This document shows positions 25,767 to 34,136 of a DNA stretch of 64,000 nucleotides, in pieces (position 1 is the first letter of the stretch; each line of letters opens with the position of its first letter). Under the pieces are notes generated by a model that was given only the letters and a program-made list of their open reading frames with translations, was not told the origin of the DNA and did not search any database. Both the position numbers and the translations under genes were made by a program. This DNA comes from Methanocella_A sp963769045 (GTDB lineage Archaea > Halobacteriota > Methanocellia > Methanocellales > Methanocellaceae): assembly GCA_963769045.1 (NCBI GenBank), contig CAVYKK010000019.1:228879-292878 (forward strand), read 5' to 3'.

Positions 25767-26207
25767 CTATTTCCCCAGTTCCTTGTCGATCACGCCTTTC
25801 AGGCAGCTTATGCAGGCTTCCTTGTCCCGGACCAGCGCCCAGACCTCGGGCACGTCTTTCACCGTCTGCTGGCCGTTCTTTGTCATGACCATCTTCAGGC
25901 CCTGCATGTTGACCTTGTACTGGTCGGCCATGGCCTTGTCCTTCTGGTAGTCGATGCTCTGTATGGTGATCTTCCCGGACTTCACATCGTCGGCGAAGTA
26001 CCGGTCCAGCGTATCGCGGGCGTACTGCTCGGCGTTGTTACAGGACTGACATCGCTGGGTCCGGTGGAAATACAGGAGCTGAATATTGTCTGCGCCCCCG
26101 TTGCCTTCGGCGCTGGCGCATATGCTATAGATCGCAGGATAGCATGCCGCAACGAAGAGCAATGCTATCGCTGTAAAAATGATCAGTTTCCATCCCCTTT
26201 GGCTCAT
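25767..26207 (-). CDS. Exported thioredoxin-like protein, ArsF-like, copy 2
   Basis: 146 residues. N-terminal hydrophobic helix (WKLIIFTAIALLFVAAC), then IQLLYFHRTQRCQSCNNAEQ with a C-Q-S-C redox pair, and a C-terminal ACISCLKGVIDKELGK. Same length as copy 1 and alike over the whole chain. It is the first gene of a two-gene unit with the CcdA-like protein and lies 107 nt downstream of an arsR gene, with an AT-rich gap that could hold its own promoter. Confidence 0.78.
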   Translation of the reverse strand: MSQRGWKLIIFTAIALLFVAACYPAIYSICASAEGNGGADNIQLLYFHRTQRCQSCNNAEQYARDTLDRYFADDVKSGKITIQSIDYQKDKAMADQYKVNMQGLKMVMTKNGQQTVKDVPEVWALVRDKEACISCLKGVIDKELGK

Positions 26208-26314
26208 AGTACCACTGGTTAAAAATTTTTTTAAATATTAAAAAAACAGACCCTTCAAATAGTTGGGAGGCCGGAAAAAAAGCTAGATGATAAACGGATA
26301 ATCCGGGCGGACGG

Positions 26315-26659
26315 TTAAGGCCCGCCGTCGTACTTGAGAATGAGCTTCTGGAAGGCCCGCCCCTTCGACGTAAGCTTGTATATCAGGTAGGTACCATCCT
26401 TTTTCGAGGCGATCAGGCCGGCGTCCTTCAGCTGCTTCAGGTGGTAGGATAAGGCGGAGTACTGGAGCCCGGTCAGTTCGACCAGTACGCAGACGCACAG
26501 TTCCCGGTGCCCGAGCGCCTCGATGATCTTGACGCGCTTGGGGTCGGCGATCGCGTGAAACACGTCGGCTACGGCTTTGCTGTCCTTGGCCTGGATCAGG
26601 TCCAGTGCTTCGCTGACCTCCTTCGACAGGGGGTAAGGGTTTACACACAGCTCATTCAT
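26315..26659 (-). CDS. arsR: ArsR-family regulator of the arsP operon
   Basis: About 114 residues from the ATG at 26659, which overlaps the stop of the preceding gene. Winged-helix core FHAIADPKRVKIIEAL and QYSALSYHLKQLKDAG. The pair in ELCVCVLVELTG is at the usual As(III)-binding position of ArsR. It is the last gene of the minus-strand set permease, thioredoxin, zinc ribbon, regulator, so it probably autoregulates that set. Confidence 0.9.
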   Translation of the reverse strand: MNELCVNPYPLSKEVSEALDLIQAKDSKAVADVFHAIADPKRVKIIEALGHRELCVCVLVELTGLQYSALSYHLKQLKDAGLIASKKDGTYLIYKLTSKGRAFQKLILKYDGGP

Positions 26660-26826
26660 TACCGCACCGTCTTCTCGCAGTCGAAGCACATCGTCTTATC
26701 CTTGATGTCCGAGTAAAACTCCTTGCCGCACTTCGCGCAAATAATCTTCCGGAACCCGAGGTCTTTGTAGGGTGTGCTCATCGCCAGGTCTGAGACGTTC
26801 AGCCCGCACATGCATTTCTCGCTCAT
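26659..26826 (-). CDS. Small zinc-ribbon protein (55 aa)
   Basis: Starts at ATG 26826 with GAGGG 8 nt upstream. Cysteines form C-x-C-G near the N-terminus, C-A-K-C-G in the middle and C-F-D-C near the end. The last four (CAKCGKEFYSDIKDKTMCFDC) make a typical treble-cleft or zinc-ribbon site. Its role is unknown; position between thioredoxin and arsR genes suggests a metal-responsive or redox accessory. Confidence 0.7.
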   Translation of the reverse strand: MSEKCMCGLNVSDLAMSTPYKDLGFRKIICAKCGKEFYSDIKDKTMCFDCEKTVR

Positions 26827-26837
26827 TCTGTTATCCC

Positions 26838-27080
26838 TCAAATCCTGGCTTTAATCCACTTTTTGATCTCGTCGCCCGACGGAACCCGGCCCATCGACTT
26901 GACCTCGCCGTCTACCGCAAAGCCCGGCGTGGCCAGGATGCCTGCTTCGACGATGGCATTGATATCACTGACTTTGACAACCTCGACGTTGGCGCCGAGG
27001 TCTTTCACGGCTTCCTTCGCTGCCTTCTCCAGCATATTGCATTTAGCGCAACCGGTACCGTATATCTGTACTTTCATCAT
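26838..27080 (-). CDS. Small thioredoxin-like (redox-active disulfide) protein
   Basis: 80 residues, the size of the archaeal glutaredoxin-like family. The N-terminal MKVQIYGTGCAKCNMLEKA shows the C-A-K-C active site at the start of helix 1, and ILATPGFAVDGEV supplies the cis-Pro loop. It could reduce arsenate or disulfides in the permease operon, or correspond to the small thioredoxin of arsE type; the latter is a guess. Confidence 0.88.
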   Translation of the reverse strand: MMKVQIYGTGCAKCNMLEKAAKEAVKDLGANVEVVKVSDINAIVEAGILATPGFAVDGEVKSMGRVPSGDEIKKWIKARI

Positions 27081-27112
27081 TTCACCTTATCCTGTTTCAT
27101 TTAATCGATATT

Positions 27113-28192
27113 TTAAATTATCGCCGCAAAGATTACACCGCACAGGATAGCCATCAGGATGACCAGCCCTATGTATGTGAGTCCCCTCTTGCGGCCCATG
27201 ATGCTGGTTATGACCAGCATGCTCGGCAGGCTCAACGCCGGCCCGGAAAGCAGCATGGCGAGCGCCGGGCCTTTGCCCATGCCCTGCCCCATGAGCAGTC
27301 CCACTATGGGCACCTCGGTCAGCGTCGAGAAGTACATGAACGCACCCGATACTGAGGCGACCGATACCGAAGGCAGGCTGTCGCCTCCGACGAACATCTG
27401 GATGATACTCGTGGGTATCAGGTAGAGAATGATCGAGCCGAAGAACACGCCTCCGATGAGCAGGGGGAATATTTTCTTCGTCAGGAACCAGGTCTCACCC
27501 ATCCAGGACTTGAGTTCGTCTTTACTGTACCAGCGGTATGAAGTATATACCGTAGCGGCTACCAGCGCCATGAGCACCGGCCCTTTGACCAGCCAGTTAA
27601 TAGACCAGCCCCCCAGCACGAGGATAACCACCAGGATCAGGAACGTCAGCGGCGTCCGGTATTTATATCGCCCCTCGCCGCCGTCCTGAGAAGTCATCAC
27701 GAAGGGCATGGTTTTCTGGCTTTTGTGCTCTTCGCTCAGCGATTTCTGGAAGAGGACTGCCATGATGGCCCCGATGACGATCGATAGCGTAACAGCGCCG
27801 ACTGCCCTGGCAACGCCTATGTCATAGCCGAGCTGCTGTGCCGAGTACACGATAGCGAGCACGTTGATCGCGGGTGCGGAGAACAGGAACGCCGTAGCCG
27901 GGCCAATGCCCGCCCCACGCTTGTAGATGCCTGTGAACAGCGGCAACACTGTGCAGGAGCAGACGGCCAGCAGCACGCCGCTCACCGCAGCGACGCCATA
28001 TGATGTGACCTTATTGGCATCCGGTCCGAGAAACTTCAGGACCGACTCCTTGGCAAACAGCGCAGAGATTGCTCCGGCTATGAAGAATGCGGGGACGAGA
28101 CAGAACAAAACATGCAGCGATATATACTCAAATATGGCTACGATCCCCACATTGATTAACGTTAATACTAAATTAACGATCCCGTCTACCAT
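27113..28192 (-). CDS. ArsP-type permease (PF03773-like)
   Basis: 359 residues with about eight helices and a cytoplasmic loop around residues 150-175. The helix with AVCSCTVLPLFTGIYKRG carries the paired cysteines of this permease family. GPATAFLFSAPAINVLAI and a repeat-like ALAMLLSGPALSLPSML show the internal duplication. ArsP exports trivalent organoarsenicals such as methylarsenite; other members have unknown substrates. It heads the operon with thioredoxin, zinc ribbon and arsR genes. It is divergent from the DGC gene across a shared promoter region. Confidence 0.82.
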   Translation of the reverse strand: MVDGIVNLVLTLINVGIVAIFEYISLHVLFCLVPAFFIAGAISALFAKESVLKFLGPDANKVTSYGVAAVSGVLLAVCSCTVLPLFTGIYKRGAGIGPATAFLFSAPAINVLAIVYSAQQLGYDIGVARAVGAVTLSIVIGAIMAVLFQKSLSEEHKSQKTMPFVMTSQDGGEGRYKYRTPLTFLILVVILVLGGWSINWLVKGPVLMALVAATVYTSYRWYSKDELKSWMGETWFLTKKIFPLLIGGVFFGSIILYLIPTSIIQMFVGGDSLPSVSVASVSGAFMYFSTLTEVPIVGLLMGQGMGKGPALAMLLSGPALSLPSMLVITSIMGRKRGLTYIGLVILMAILCGVIFAAII

Positions 28193-28274
28193 ACAACCAC
28201 ACTACAAATACCATTGAAATAGTAGGTATATAAGGCTTTTCAAGTTTTTTTGAAATAGAAAATATTTTATACTG

Positions 28275-28308
28275 GCAATTGATAACCATTTATAAGGACA
28301 TCAATTGC
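28275..28308. promoter_or_regulatory. Inverted repeat around a TATA box in the divergent promoter
   Basis: GCAATTGAT (28275-28283) and ATCAATTGC (28300-28308) are perfect inverted 9-mers. They bracket TTTATAAGG, a TATA element for the plus-strand DGC operon. This is a candidate ArsR operator. The rest of 28193-28352 is AT-rich and holds the minus-strand permease promoter. Confidence 0.5.
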
Positions 28309-28352
28309 AGCCGGTGAACGGCTAAGTCAAATAGACGATGGCGGAGTTGTTT

Positions 28353-28754
28353 ATGGACAACAAAGGTAAAGATATGACAGGTGTTTGCTCGTGCGAGTGC
28401 AGCAAAGCGCCTAAAATCATTTATGCTTGCTCTGGCTCTTCGGATGTCGGGGAGATCACGGACCGGGCGGCGAGACAATTATCTGCCGAAGGCGCGGGAA
28501 AAATGTCCTGTATAGCAGGCATAGGCGGCAGGGCCGGGGCGATGCTGGATATTGCGAATGCCGCGTCTTTCATACTGGCACTCGATGGCTGCCCCCAGAA
28601 TTGCGCTAAAAAGACGCTCGAACTCGCGGGCTACCGGGACTTCGGGCACATCGGGTTGTACGACCTTGGCTTACCCAAAGGGAAGTCTCCGGCCACGGAG
28701 AAGAACATCTCGAAGGTAGTTGAAAAAGGAAGAGATCAGCTATCGAGTAAATAG
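28353..28754 (+). CDS. DGC-domain putative zinc-binding protein
   Basis: About 133 residues from ATG 28353, chosen because GGAG lies 6 nt upstream. Cysteines include C-S-C-E-C at the N-terminus and a family IIYACSGSSDVGEITDRAAR. They continue with MSCIAGIGGR and the name-giving LALDGCPQNCAKKTLELAG. DGC proteins are uncharacterised but recur next to thioredoxins, permeases and ArsR regulators. It starts a plus-strand operon with the third thioredoxin/CcdA pair. Confidence 0.85.
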   Translation: MDNKGKDMTGVCSCECSKAPKIIYACSGSSDVGEITDRAARQLSAEGAGKMSCIAGIGGRAGAMLDIANAASFILALDGCPQNCAKKTLELAGYRDFGHIGLYDLGLPKGKSPATEKNISKVVEKGRDQLSSK

Positions 28755-28767
28755 GACTCCCCGGATC

Positions 28768-29259
28768 ATGAAGAAAATCACATTTAATAATGTACTGGCA
28801 ATTGCCCTGATTGCGTTCGTACTGTTGAGCGTAGGATACGTTGCCTTTAAATATGTTAGTGAAAATGCCGCAGACAGTGGTGCCGATAAGACCGCGGCCC
28901 TGGTTGCAAGCCAGGTTGAGCCGGATAAAGTCGTTGTATACTACTTTTACGGTACGGCCCGTTGCGATTCGTGTATGAAGATCGAGGCATACACGAAGGA
29001 AGCCGTCGAAAGCGGCTTCCCGGAAGCCCTAAAGGAAGGGAAGCTGGAATGGCGTCCGTTAAATGCCGAATTATCCGAGAACCAGCATTTCATCAAAGAT
29101 TATGGGCTCTATACCAGGACCGTCGTCGTTTCTGACATGAAAAACGGCAACCAGACCGACTGGAAAAAGCTCGACGAGGTCTGGAACCTGATCGGCGATA
29201 AGGACAGGTTCATGACATTCATCCAGGATAACGTGCGTACGTACCTGGAGGAACAGTAA
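28768..29259 (+). CDS. Exported thioredoxin-like protein, ArsF-like, copy 3
   Basis: About 163 residues from ATG 28768. An N-terminal anchor helix (VLAIALIAFVLLSVGYVAF) is followed by VVVYYFYGTARCDSCMKIEA with a C-D-S-C pair. The late Cys of copies 1 and 2 is missing; the C-terminus reads KDRFMTFIQDNVRTYLEEQ. It is therefore the most divergent of the three. Its stop overlaps the start of its membrane partner (TAATG). Confidence 0.78.
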   Translation: MKKITFNNVLAIALIAFVLLSVGYVAFKYVSENAADSGADKTAALVASQVEPDKVVVYYFYGTARCDSCMKIEAYTKEAVESGFPEALKEGKLEWRPLNAELSENQHFIKDYGLYTRTVVVSDMKNGNQTDWKKLDEVWNLIGDKDRFMTFIQDNVRTYLEEQ

Positions 29260-29948
29260 TGGATGGTTTCCTGGTGGGCGCCGGCATGGCCCTGTGGCTC
29301 GGGGTTCTGACCTCTATCAGCCCATGTCCGCTTGCCACTAACGTCGTCGCCATCTCTTACATCGGGAAACGCGTGAATAACATGAGATATGTAGCGCTCT
29401 CTGGCCTGTCGTACGCGCTTGGCAGGACCATTGTCTATGTCGCTATCGGCGCGATCCTGGTCGCCAGCATCCTGTCGGTGCAGGAGATTGCGCTTTTTCT
29501 TCAGAAATACATGAACCAGATTCTCGGGCCTGTGCTCATACTGGCAGGCATATTACTGCTGGACCTCGTGAAGCTGAACTTTGCCGCAGGCAACCCGTTC
29601 GAAAAGGCTGTGACCGGCATAAAGCACGACAGCGCCTGGGGTGCCGGGCTTTTAGGGATCGTATTTGCGCTGACTTTTTGCCCGATATCGGCCGCCCTGT
29701 TCTTTGGCGGCCTGATACCCTTATCGCTCAGGGAGGGATCAAGCTTCGTGTTCCCTGCGATATACGGTATCGGGACAGCGTTGCCCGTGGTGTTATTCGC
29801 TTTACTGGTAGCGTTCGGGGCAGGTTATGTCAGCAGGGCGTTCGACAGGATACGGCAACTGGAGTCCCTGACCCGGCGCATCACTGGCGTCCTGTTCGTA
29901 GCGGTTGGCATATACTTCTGTCTCGTATATGTTTTCGGTGTTTTATAG
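29259..29948 (+). CDS. CcdA/DsbD-like membrane protein, ArsG-like, copy 3
   Basis: 229 residues and six to seven helices. Motifs TSISPCPLATNVVAISYIGK and LTFCPISAALFFGG hold the two functional Cys. Also seen is the AIYGIGTALPVVLFAL segment shared with copies 1 and 2. Translationally coupled to its thioredoxin-like partner. Either electron transfer to the outside or arsenical efflux (ArsG) is possible; the sequence alone does not separate the two. Confidence 0.8.
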   Translation: MDGFLVGAGMALWLGVLTSISPCPLATNVVAISYIGKRVNNMRYVALSGLSYALGRTIVYVAIGAILVASILSVQEIALFLQKYMNQILGPVLILAGILLLDLVKLNFAAGNPFEKAVTGIKHDSAWGAGLLGIVFALTFCPISAALFFGGLIPLSLREGSSFVFPAIYGIGTALPVVLFALLVAFGAGYVSRAFDRIRQLESLTRRITGVLFVAVGIYFCLVYVFGVL

Positions 29949-30077
29949 TCGAGCGGAAAATATTTCAAAAGGTGTCGGGGCCATAACGGTTAACATTATC
30001 ATAGGTAGAAACGGATAAACACATTGTTTGGAGCCAGTCTGATCGCTGGAACGATGATCGATTCGGAGGATGACAAT

Positions 30078-30536
30078 ATGAAGACGCTGAAGATCAAATG
30101 GCAACGGCTTATATTCGATGAGCAGACCTGCCCGAGGTGCGGCTCGACGGAGCAGGAAGTCGAGAAGGCCGTCTCGCTCCTGAAAGAGTCCCTCAGGCCG
30201 TTAGGAATAAGGGTCGCCTTAGAGAAAAGAGAACTGACTGAAGCCGAATTTAAAAAGGACCCGTTACAATCGAACAAGATATGGATCAAGGGCCGGCCGC
30301 TGGAGGACTGGATTGGCGGAAAAACCGGCCGGAGCCAGTGCTGTGACGTCTGCGGCACGGCGGAATGCAGGACCATAGGGGTAGGGGACGAAGTCTACGA
30401 GGCTATTCCCGCCGACCTGATTATCAGAGCGGGACTCATCGCAGCTGCCGAGCTACTCGGTCCGAAGATGACGAAGGGGAAAATCACAAAAGAGCCATCG
30501 AGTAGCTGCTGTTCAAAATTATATAGCATTAAGTAG
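30078..30536 (+). CDS. DUF2703-like cysteine protein
   Basis: About 152 residues from ATG 30078, with GGAGGA 6 nt upstream. Near the N-terminus DEQTCPRCGSTEQEVEKA has a C-x2-C pair in a thioredoxin-like setting. A second cluster SQCCDVCGTAECRTI and a terminal SSSCCSKL add more thiols. The family, as I recall it, is DUF2703, often found with metal resistance genes. A metal or redox role is likely. The last 142 bases overlap the convergent esterase frame. Confidence 0.7.
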   Translation: MKTLKIKWQRLIFDEQTCPRCGSTEQEVEKAVSLLKESLRPLGIRVALEKRELTEAEFKKDPLQSNKIWIKGRPLEDWIGGKTGRSQCCDVCGTAECRTIGVGDEVYEAIPADLIIRAGLIAAAELLGPKMTKGKITKEPSSSCCSKLYSIK

Positions 30537-31510
30537 AGGGAAATAGACCCCTTTTTATGCCTAGTGTTTATGAATGCTTTACGCAGTTTTTCGCTCGCCA
30601 GATCGATAGCTTCGCGAGTTGCCGGAATATCCATAAATTCGTCGGGCATGATGAACCCGTGGGCCATCCCGAGATACTGTACTCCGGTCGTGGGGACGCC
30701 CGCCTCTGATAGCTTAAGGGCATATGCTTCGCCTTCATCTCGCAGCACATCATGCTCGGCGGTTATCACTAAAGCGGGAGGCAGGCCTTTCAGCAGGTCC
30801 GCTGAAGCCTGTAGCGGTGAAGCCATCGGCTGCATTCGCGCTTCTTTATCGGGCAAATAGCTGTCCCAGAACCTTTCCATCGAATCTCTGTCGAGTTCGT
30901 ATCCTGATGCAAACTTGTGATAAGAGTTGGTATCAAAATTAGCATCGGTTACGGGGTAAATTAGTACCTGGTATGCGATCTTCGGCCCGTTCCTTTGCTT
31001 TGCCATTATGGCCATAACTGCCGCCATGTTGCCGCCTGCACTATCTCCGGCTACGGCCATTCTGGAAGAGTCGAGATTTAGTTGCTTGCCGTTATTTGCG
31101 ACGTATTCCATCGCGTGATAAGCTTCCTCGATGGCGACGGGGTATCTTACTCCCGGAGAAAGAGAGTATTCAACGAAAACCACCGCGGCATTCGTCTTAT
31201 TAGCGACCTCGCGGATCAGCCGGTCATATGTATATTTGTTGCCCAGTGCCCAGCCTCCGCCATGAAAATACATAATTACAGGGGGAGAATTGGCAGGTTC
31301 TTTAGGCCGGATGATACGAATGTTAACATGCCCGTTCGGGCCTCCCGGTAAGCTCATGTCTTCAATGCTGGTTGAGTCCGACCCATAGACCTGCTCAACC
31401 ATTGGCGACTGAATGCGGACATAGCTGGTAAAAGCAAAATGAAACGATATTAACAAAATGGCAAATAACATTATCGATACCAGCACTTTCTGTGTTAAGA
31501 TTGCCCGCAC
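30395..31510 (-). CDS. Alpha/beta-hydrolase esterase, HSL (acetyl-hydrolase) family
   Basis: 371 residues. An N-terminal hydrophobic helix (VSIMLFAILLISFHFAF) suggests export or membrane anchoring. The oxyanion motif HGGGW, nucleophile GDSAGG, an Asp in TAEHDVLRDEG and a His in GMAHGF complete the catalytic set. The usual domain ends near LRKAFINTR; the last 50 or so residues read antisense to the DUF2703-like gene and look like run-through, so the native stop may be lost. A role in the metal island is not evident. Confidence 0.85.
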   Translation of the reverse strand: MRAILTQKVLVSIMLFAILLISFHFAFTSYVRIQSPMVEQVYGSDSTSIEDMSLPGGPNGHVNIRIIRPKEPANSPPVIMYFHGGGWALGNKYTYDRLIREVANKTNAAVVFVEYSLSPGVRYPVAIEEAYHAMEYVANNGKQLNLDSSRMAVAGDSAGGNMAAVMAIMAKQRNGPKIAYQVLIYPVTDANFDTNSYHKFASGYELDRDSMERFWDSYLPDKEARMQPMASPLQASADLLKGLPPALVITAEHDVLRDEGEAYALKLSEAGVPTTGVQYLGMAHGFIMPDEFMDIPATREAIDLASEKLRKAFINTRHKKGSISLYLMLYNFEQQLLDGSFVIFPFVIFGPSSSAAAMSPALIIRSAGIAS

Positions 31511-31821
31511 AACATCCCCGATGTAACTAAGAAGAATCGTCTAAAATATTTATTCGCAAGTAGCTACGAAAAAACGCCTATAATATAAAATAAAATGGTG
31601 ACAGAGCCATGATATTTATTTTTGAACGCAATACTGCTCAAGTATAGCGCCACGATGACCCAAGCAGAATCTGCATAGCGGGATATGCTTTAAATATTAT
31701 GCCGTTGGCCGATTTCGCTTTATTTTTGGTATATTACCGATATATTGAACATTCCATCGATAAACTATAACGATTGTTATTTCAAATTATTTTTTAATAT
31801 AGTATCAATCGATTTCGGGGG
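31511..31821. other. AT-rich intergenic region
   Basis: About 310 bases between divergent genes. It holds only AT-rich promoter-like sequence (for example TTTAAATATTATG near 31690 and TTATTTTTTAATATAG near 31786). No gene, tRNA or hairpin found. Confidence 0.5.
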
Positions 31822-33633
31822 TTGGGAGTCTTGGATAAAATTAACAGGTACGGCAATAACTTCGATTTTCTCAGGCTTGCAGGCGCGGTTCTAGTCATTT
31901 TTTTCACAGCATACGGAGTCCTGGGGGCGGGTTTGCAGGACCCTTTATCGCAGTTGACCAATGGCGGCTTAAACACGGGCAGCCTTGGCGTAGCCATATT
32001 TTTCATCATCAGCGGCTATTTGATCACACAGAGCTGGGATAAGAGACGCAACGTCCAGCGGTTCCTGTGGGCGCGGTTCCTGCGGCTGGTGCCTGCGCTG
32101 GCGGGCGTAGCGCTATTCACCGTTTTTATCATAGGCCCGTTAACTACCCATCAAAGCCTGTTGGACTATTTTACCAGCGGTTTAACGTGGGGTTATTTCA
32201 GGATCGTATCGATCTTTTTCCCCACGTACAGTTTACCCGGCGTTTTCACGCACAATTTTTCGGACAGAGTGAACGGAGCATTATGGACCCTGCCCATAGA
32301 ATCCGCCATGTACATCATCATCTTGATCGCCGGGATAGCGGGCGTATTGAATAAAAAGCGCCTGGCAACTCTGCTGACCTTATCTGTGCTTGGTTTTTAC
32401 CTTTATGTTAATATCCACGTCATGCATGTTATCATTCCTCTGGCGTCGCACGATTTTATCGAGCTGTTGCGGTACTTTTTGTACAATTTATCGCCGTTCA
32501 ACCCCCTGTGCTTCCTGATGGGGTCCGTTTTCTACCTCAACAGGGACAGGATAAAGTTCGACTTCCGCATGGTCCTGCTGGCAGCGCTCTTTTGGGTGCT
32601 ATCGGTATGGAGCTACGATCTTTTACTGCTGACATCGCTCATCTGCCTGCCATATGTGGTACTTGGCATAGCGTTTAAAAGTATCCCGTTTTTAGGCACG
32701 ATTGGTAAAAGGGGCGATATAAGCTACGGGCTATACATTTACCACTACCCCGTACAGCAGATGCTGGTGAATTTTTTCGGGTTCAGCCCGTTAAAGCTGT
32801 TCTTTGCTACTCTATTAATCACAGTACCGCTAGCATGGCTATCCTGGCACCTGATCGAACACAGAGCCTTAAGCCTAAAAAATATCGACCATAAAATATT
32901 CAAAGCAGACATACCTGGCGCCCTCGCAAGACCCATCAAAGCGCTCACAGGCAACAGCGATTCAAAGAGCGTCAAGCCAAGGGCCGGGCCATCTAAAGTC
33001 GTTGCTAAGGGCAAACTGACGTTACTACAGAAAGTATCAAGGGGCACCAATCATTTCTTTGCCTACCTGTACGAGATACGTGCGGCGATAGCGATAGTCG
33101 TGGTCCTCTATGTGGCTTTTTCCGCAGTAGGCTTTGCCATGGGCGTAAATTATCAAAGCCCTGCCAGCGCGACAACCGCTTCATCGACTAGCGGTACTTC
33201 GCCGCTCAGTAACATAATGCCGGCAGGTCTTGCCCTGGGCATTATCGTTAGCAACGTGATTAACTGCTTTGTGACCATGGTCCTGGGAACGCTCCTCGGG
33301 ATAATACCCCTCGTGTCAACCGTGACAGGCGGGATGGCAATGGGCTGGTTCGCAGGCATAGCTATGCAAAAAAGCTGTTTATGTTACATTATGGCAGGAG
33401 GATTACCCCGCGGGTTATTCGAGATACCTGCAATGTTGCTGTCATCGGCTATCGGCCTGAAGCTCGGATATAGCCTTGTCATGTCATTGGCCGGTAAAAA
33501 AGGGCTCATCGATGACATTAAAAAAAGTGTGAGGGCATTCGTTTTCTGGATTTTGCCTGGCATCTTCATCGCGGCACTGTTGGAGACGTTATTTACGTTC
33601 CCGCTGCTGGCGTGCATTTCAGGCGGGATATGA
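31822..33633 (+). CDS. Fusion: acyltransferase-3 (OafA-like) plus SpoIIM-type membrane domain
   Basis: 603 residues. Residues 1-350 are an acyltransferase-3 domain with ten or so helices: FDFLRLAGAVLVIFFTAYG, then GSLGVAIFFIISGYLITQSW, and the late GLYIYHYPVQQML; they resemble enzymes that O-acylate surface polymers. A basic linker (about 365-415) leads to a C-terminal domain matching SpoIIM/DUF95: NVINCFVTMVLGTLLGIIP, then GGLPRGLFEIPAMLLSSAIG and ILPGIFIAALLETLFTF. The start is uncertain (TTG 31822 or 31831). I do not know of this domain pair as a standard fusion. Confidence 0.75.
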   Translation: MGVLDKINRYGNNFDFLRLAGAVLVIFFTAYGVLGAGLQDPLSQLTNGGLNTGSLGVAIFFIISGYLITQSWDKRRNVQRFLWARFLRLVPALAGVALFTVFIIGPLTTHQSLLDYFTSGLTWGYFRIVSIFFPTYSLPGVFTHNFSDRVNGALWTLPIESAMYIIILIAGIAGVLNKKRLATLLTLSVLGFYLYVNIHVMHVIIPLASHDFIELLRYFLYNLSPFNPLCFLMGSVFYLNRDRIKFDFRMVLLAALFWVLSVWSYDLLLLTSLICLPYVVLGIAFKSIPFLGTIGKRGDISYGLYIYHYPVQQMLVNFFGFSPLKLFFATLLITVPLAWLSWHLIEHRALSLKNIDHKIFKADIPGALARPIKALTGNSDSKSVKPRAGPSKVVAKGKLTLLQKVSRGTNHFFAYLYEIRAAIAIVVVLYVAFSAVGFAMGVNYQSPASATTASSTSGTSPLSNIMPAGLALGIIVSNVINCFVTMVLGTLLGIIPLVSTVTGGMAMGWFAGIAMQKSCLCYIMAGGLPRGLFEIPAMLLSSAIGLKLGYSLVMSLAGKKGLIDDIKKSVRAFVFWILPGIFIAALLETLFTFPLLACISGGI

Positions 33634-33654
33634 TCAACGGGATGACATTTAACT

Positions 33655-33996
33655 TTATTTATCGCCGTGCTTTAAAGCGATCAACATCTCTATTACCCGC
33701 TGGTCTACCAGAGAATAGTTAACCCATTTGCCGGATTTACGATCAATGATGATCCCGGCTACCTTGAGTATTTTACAATGGTGGGATACCAGGGTCTGCG
33801 ATGCGCCGATCAGCCCCATGATTTCACAAACACACAGGTCCCCGCCGGTTAATGCATAAAGGATTCTGATCCGGGTAGGGTCTGCGATGGCCTTAAGGAA
33901 CTCGGCCTGTCCTTTTACGTCTTCATAAGACGGGATTTTTGCCTGAAGCCCTTCTACAGGGTCTCTATTACTGCCGCAACATTTGCCCAATCTCAT
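33655..33996 (-). CDS. arsR: ArsR-family regulator, paralogue of the hgc regulator
   Basis: 113 residues. Thiols at C6-C7, C55-V-C57 (DLCVCEIM) and C74 (SHHCKILK) sit where the hgcAB regulator has C7-C8, C51-C53 and C70. The C-terminal halves share GKWVxYSLVDxRV. It is divergent from another arsR gene, and has a TTTATAAA promoter element at about 34043-34050. It is convergent with the acyltransferase fusion, so its targets are elsewhere or on the divergent side. Confidence 0.9.
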   Translation of the reverse strand: MRLGKCCGSNRDPVEGLQAKIPSYEDVKGQAEFLKAIADPTRIRILYALTGGDLCVCEIMGLIGASQTLVSHHCKILKVAGIIIDRKSGKWVNYSLVDQRVIEMLIALKHGDK

Positions 33997-34100
33997 GAAT
34001 CCGCCCCGCCCATAATCCCTCGTATTGCAGTTTTTATCTTTCGTTTATAAATAAGCTCTTGTGGTTCAATAAATTTTGAAGTTTGATAACCATGATCGAA

Positions 34101-34132
34101 ACATATTTCTATATTGCCATATAGAAATATGT
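34101..34132 (+). promoter_or_regulatory. 32-bp perfect palindromic operator
   Basis: ACATATTTCTATAT (34101-34114), 4-nt spacer, ATATAGAAATATGT (34119-34132): perfect 14-bp arms. It ends 4 nt before the ATG of the arsR gene at 34137, leaving room only for a leaderless or near-leaderless transcript. This is an unusually long, perfect ArsR-type operator. Confidence 0.75.
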
Positions 34133-34136
34133 ATGC

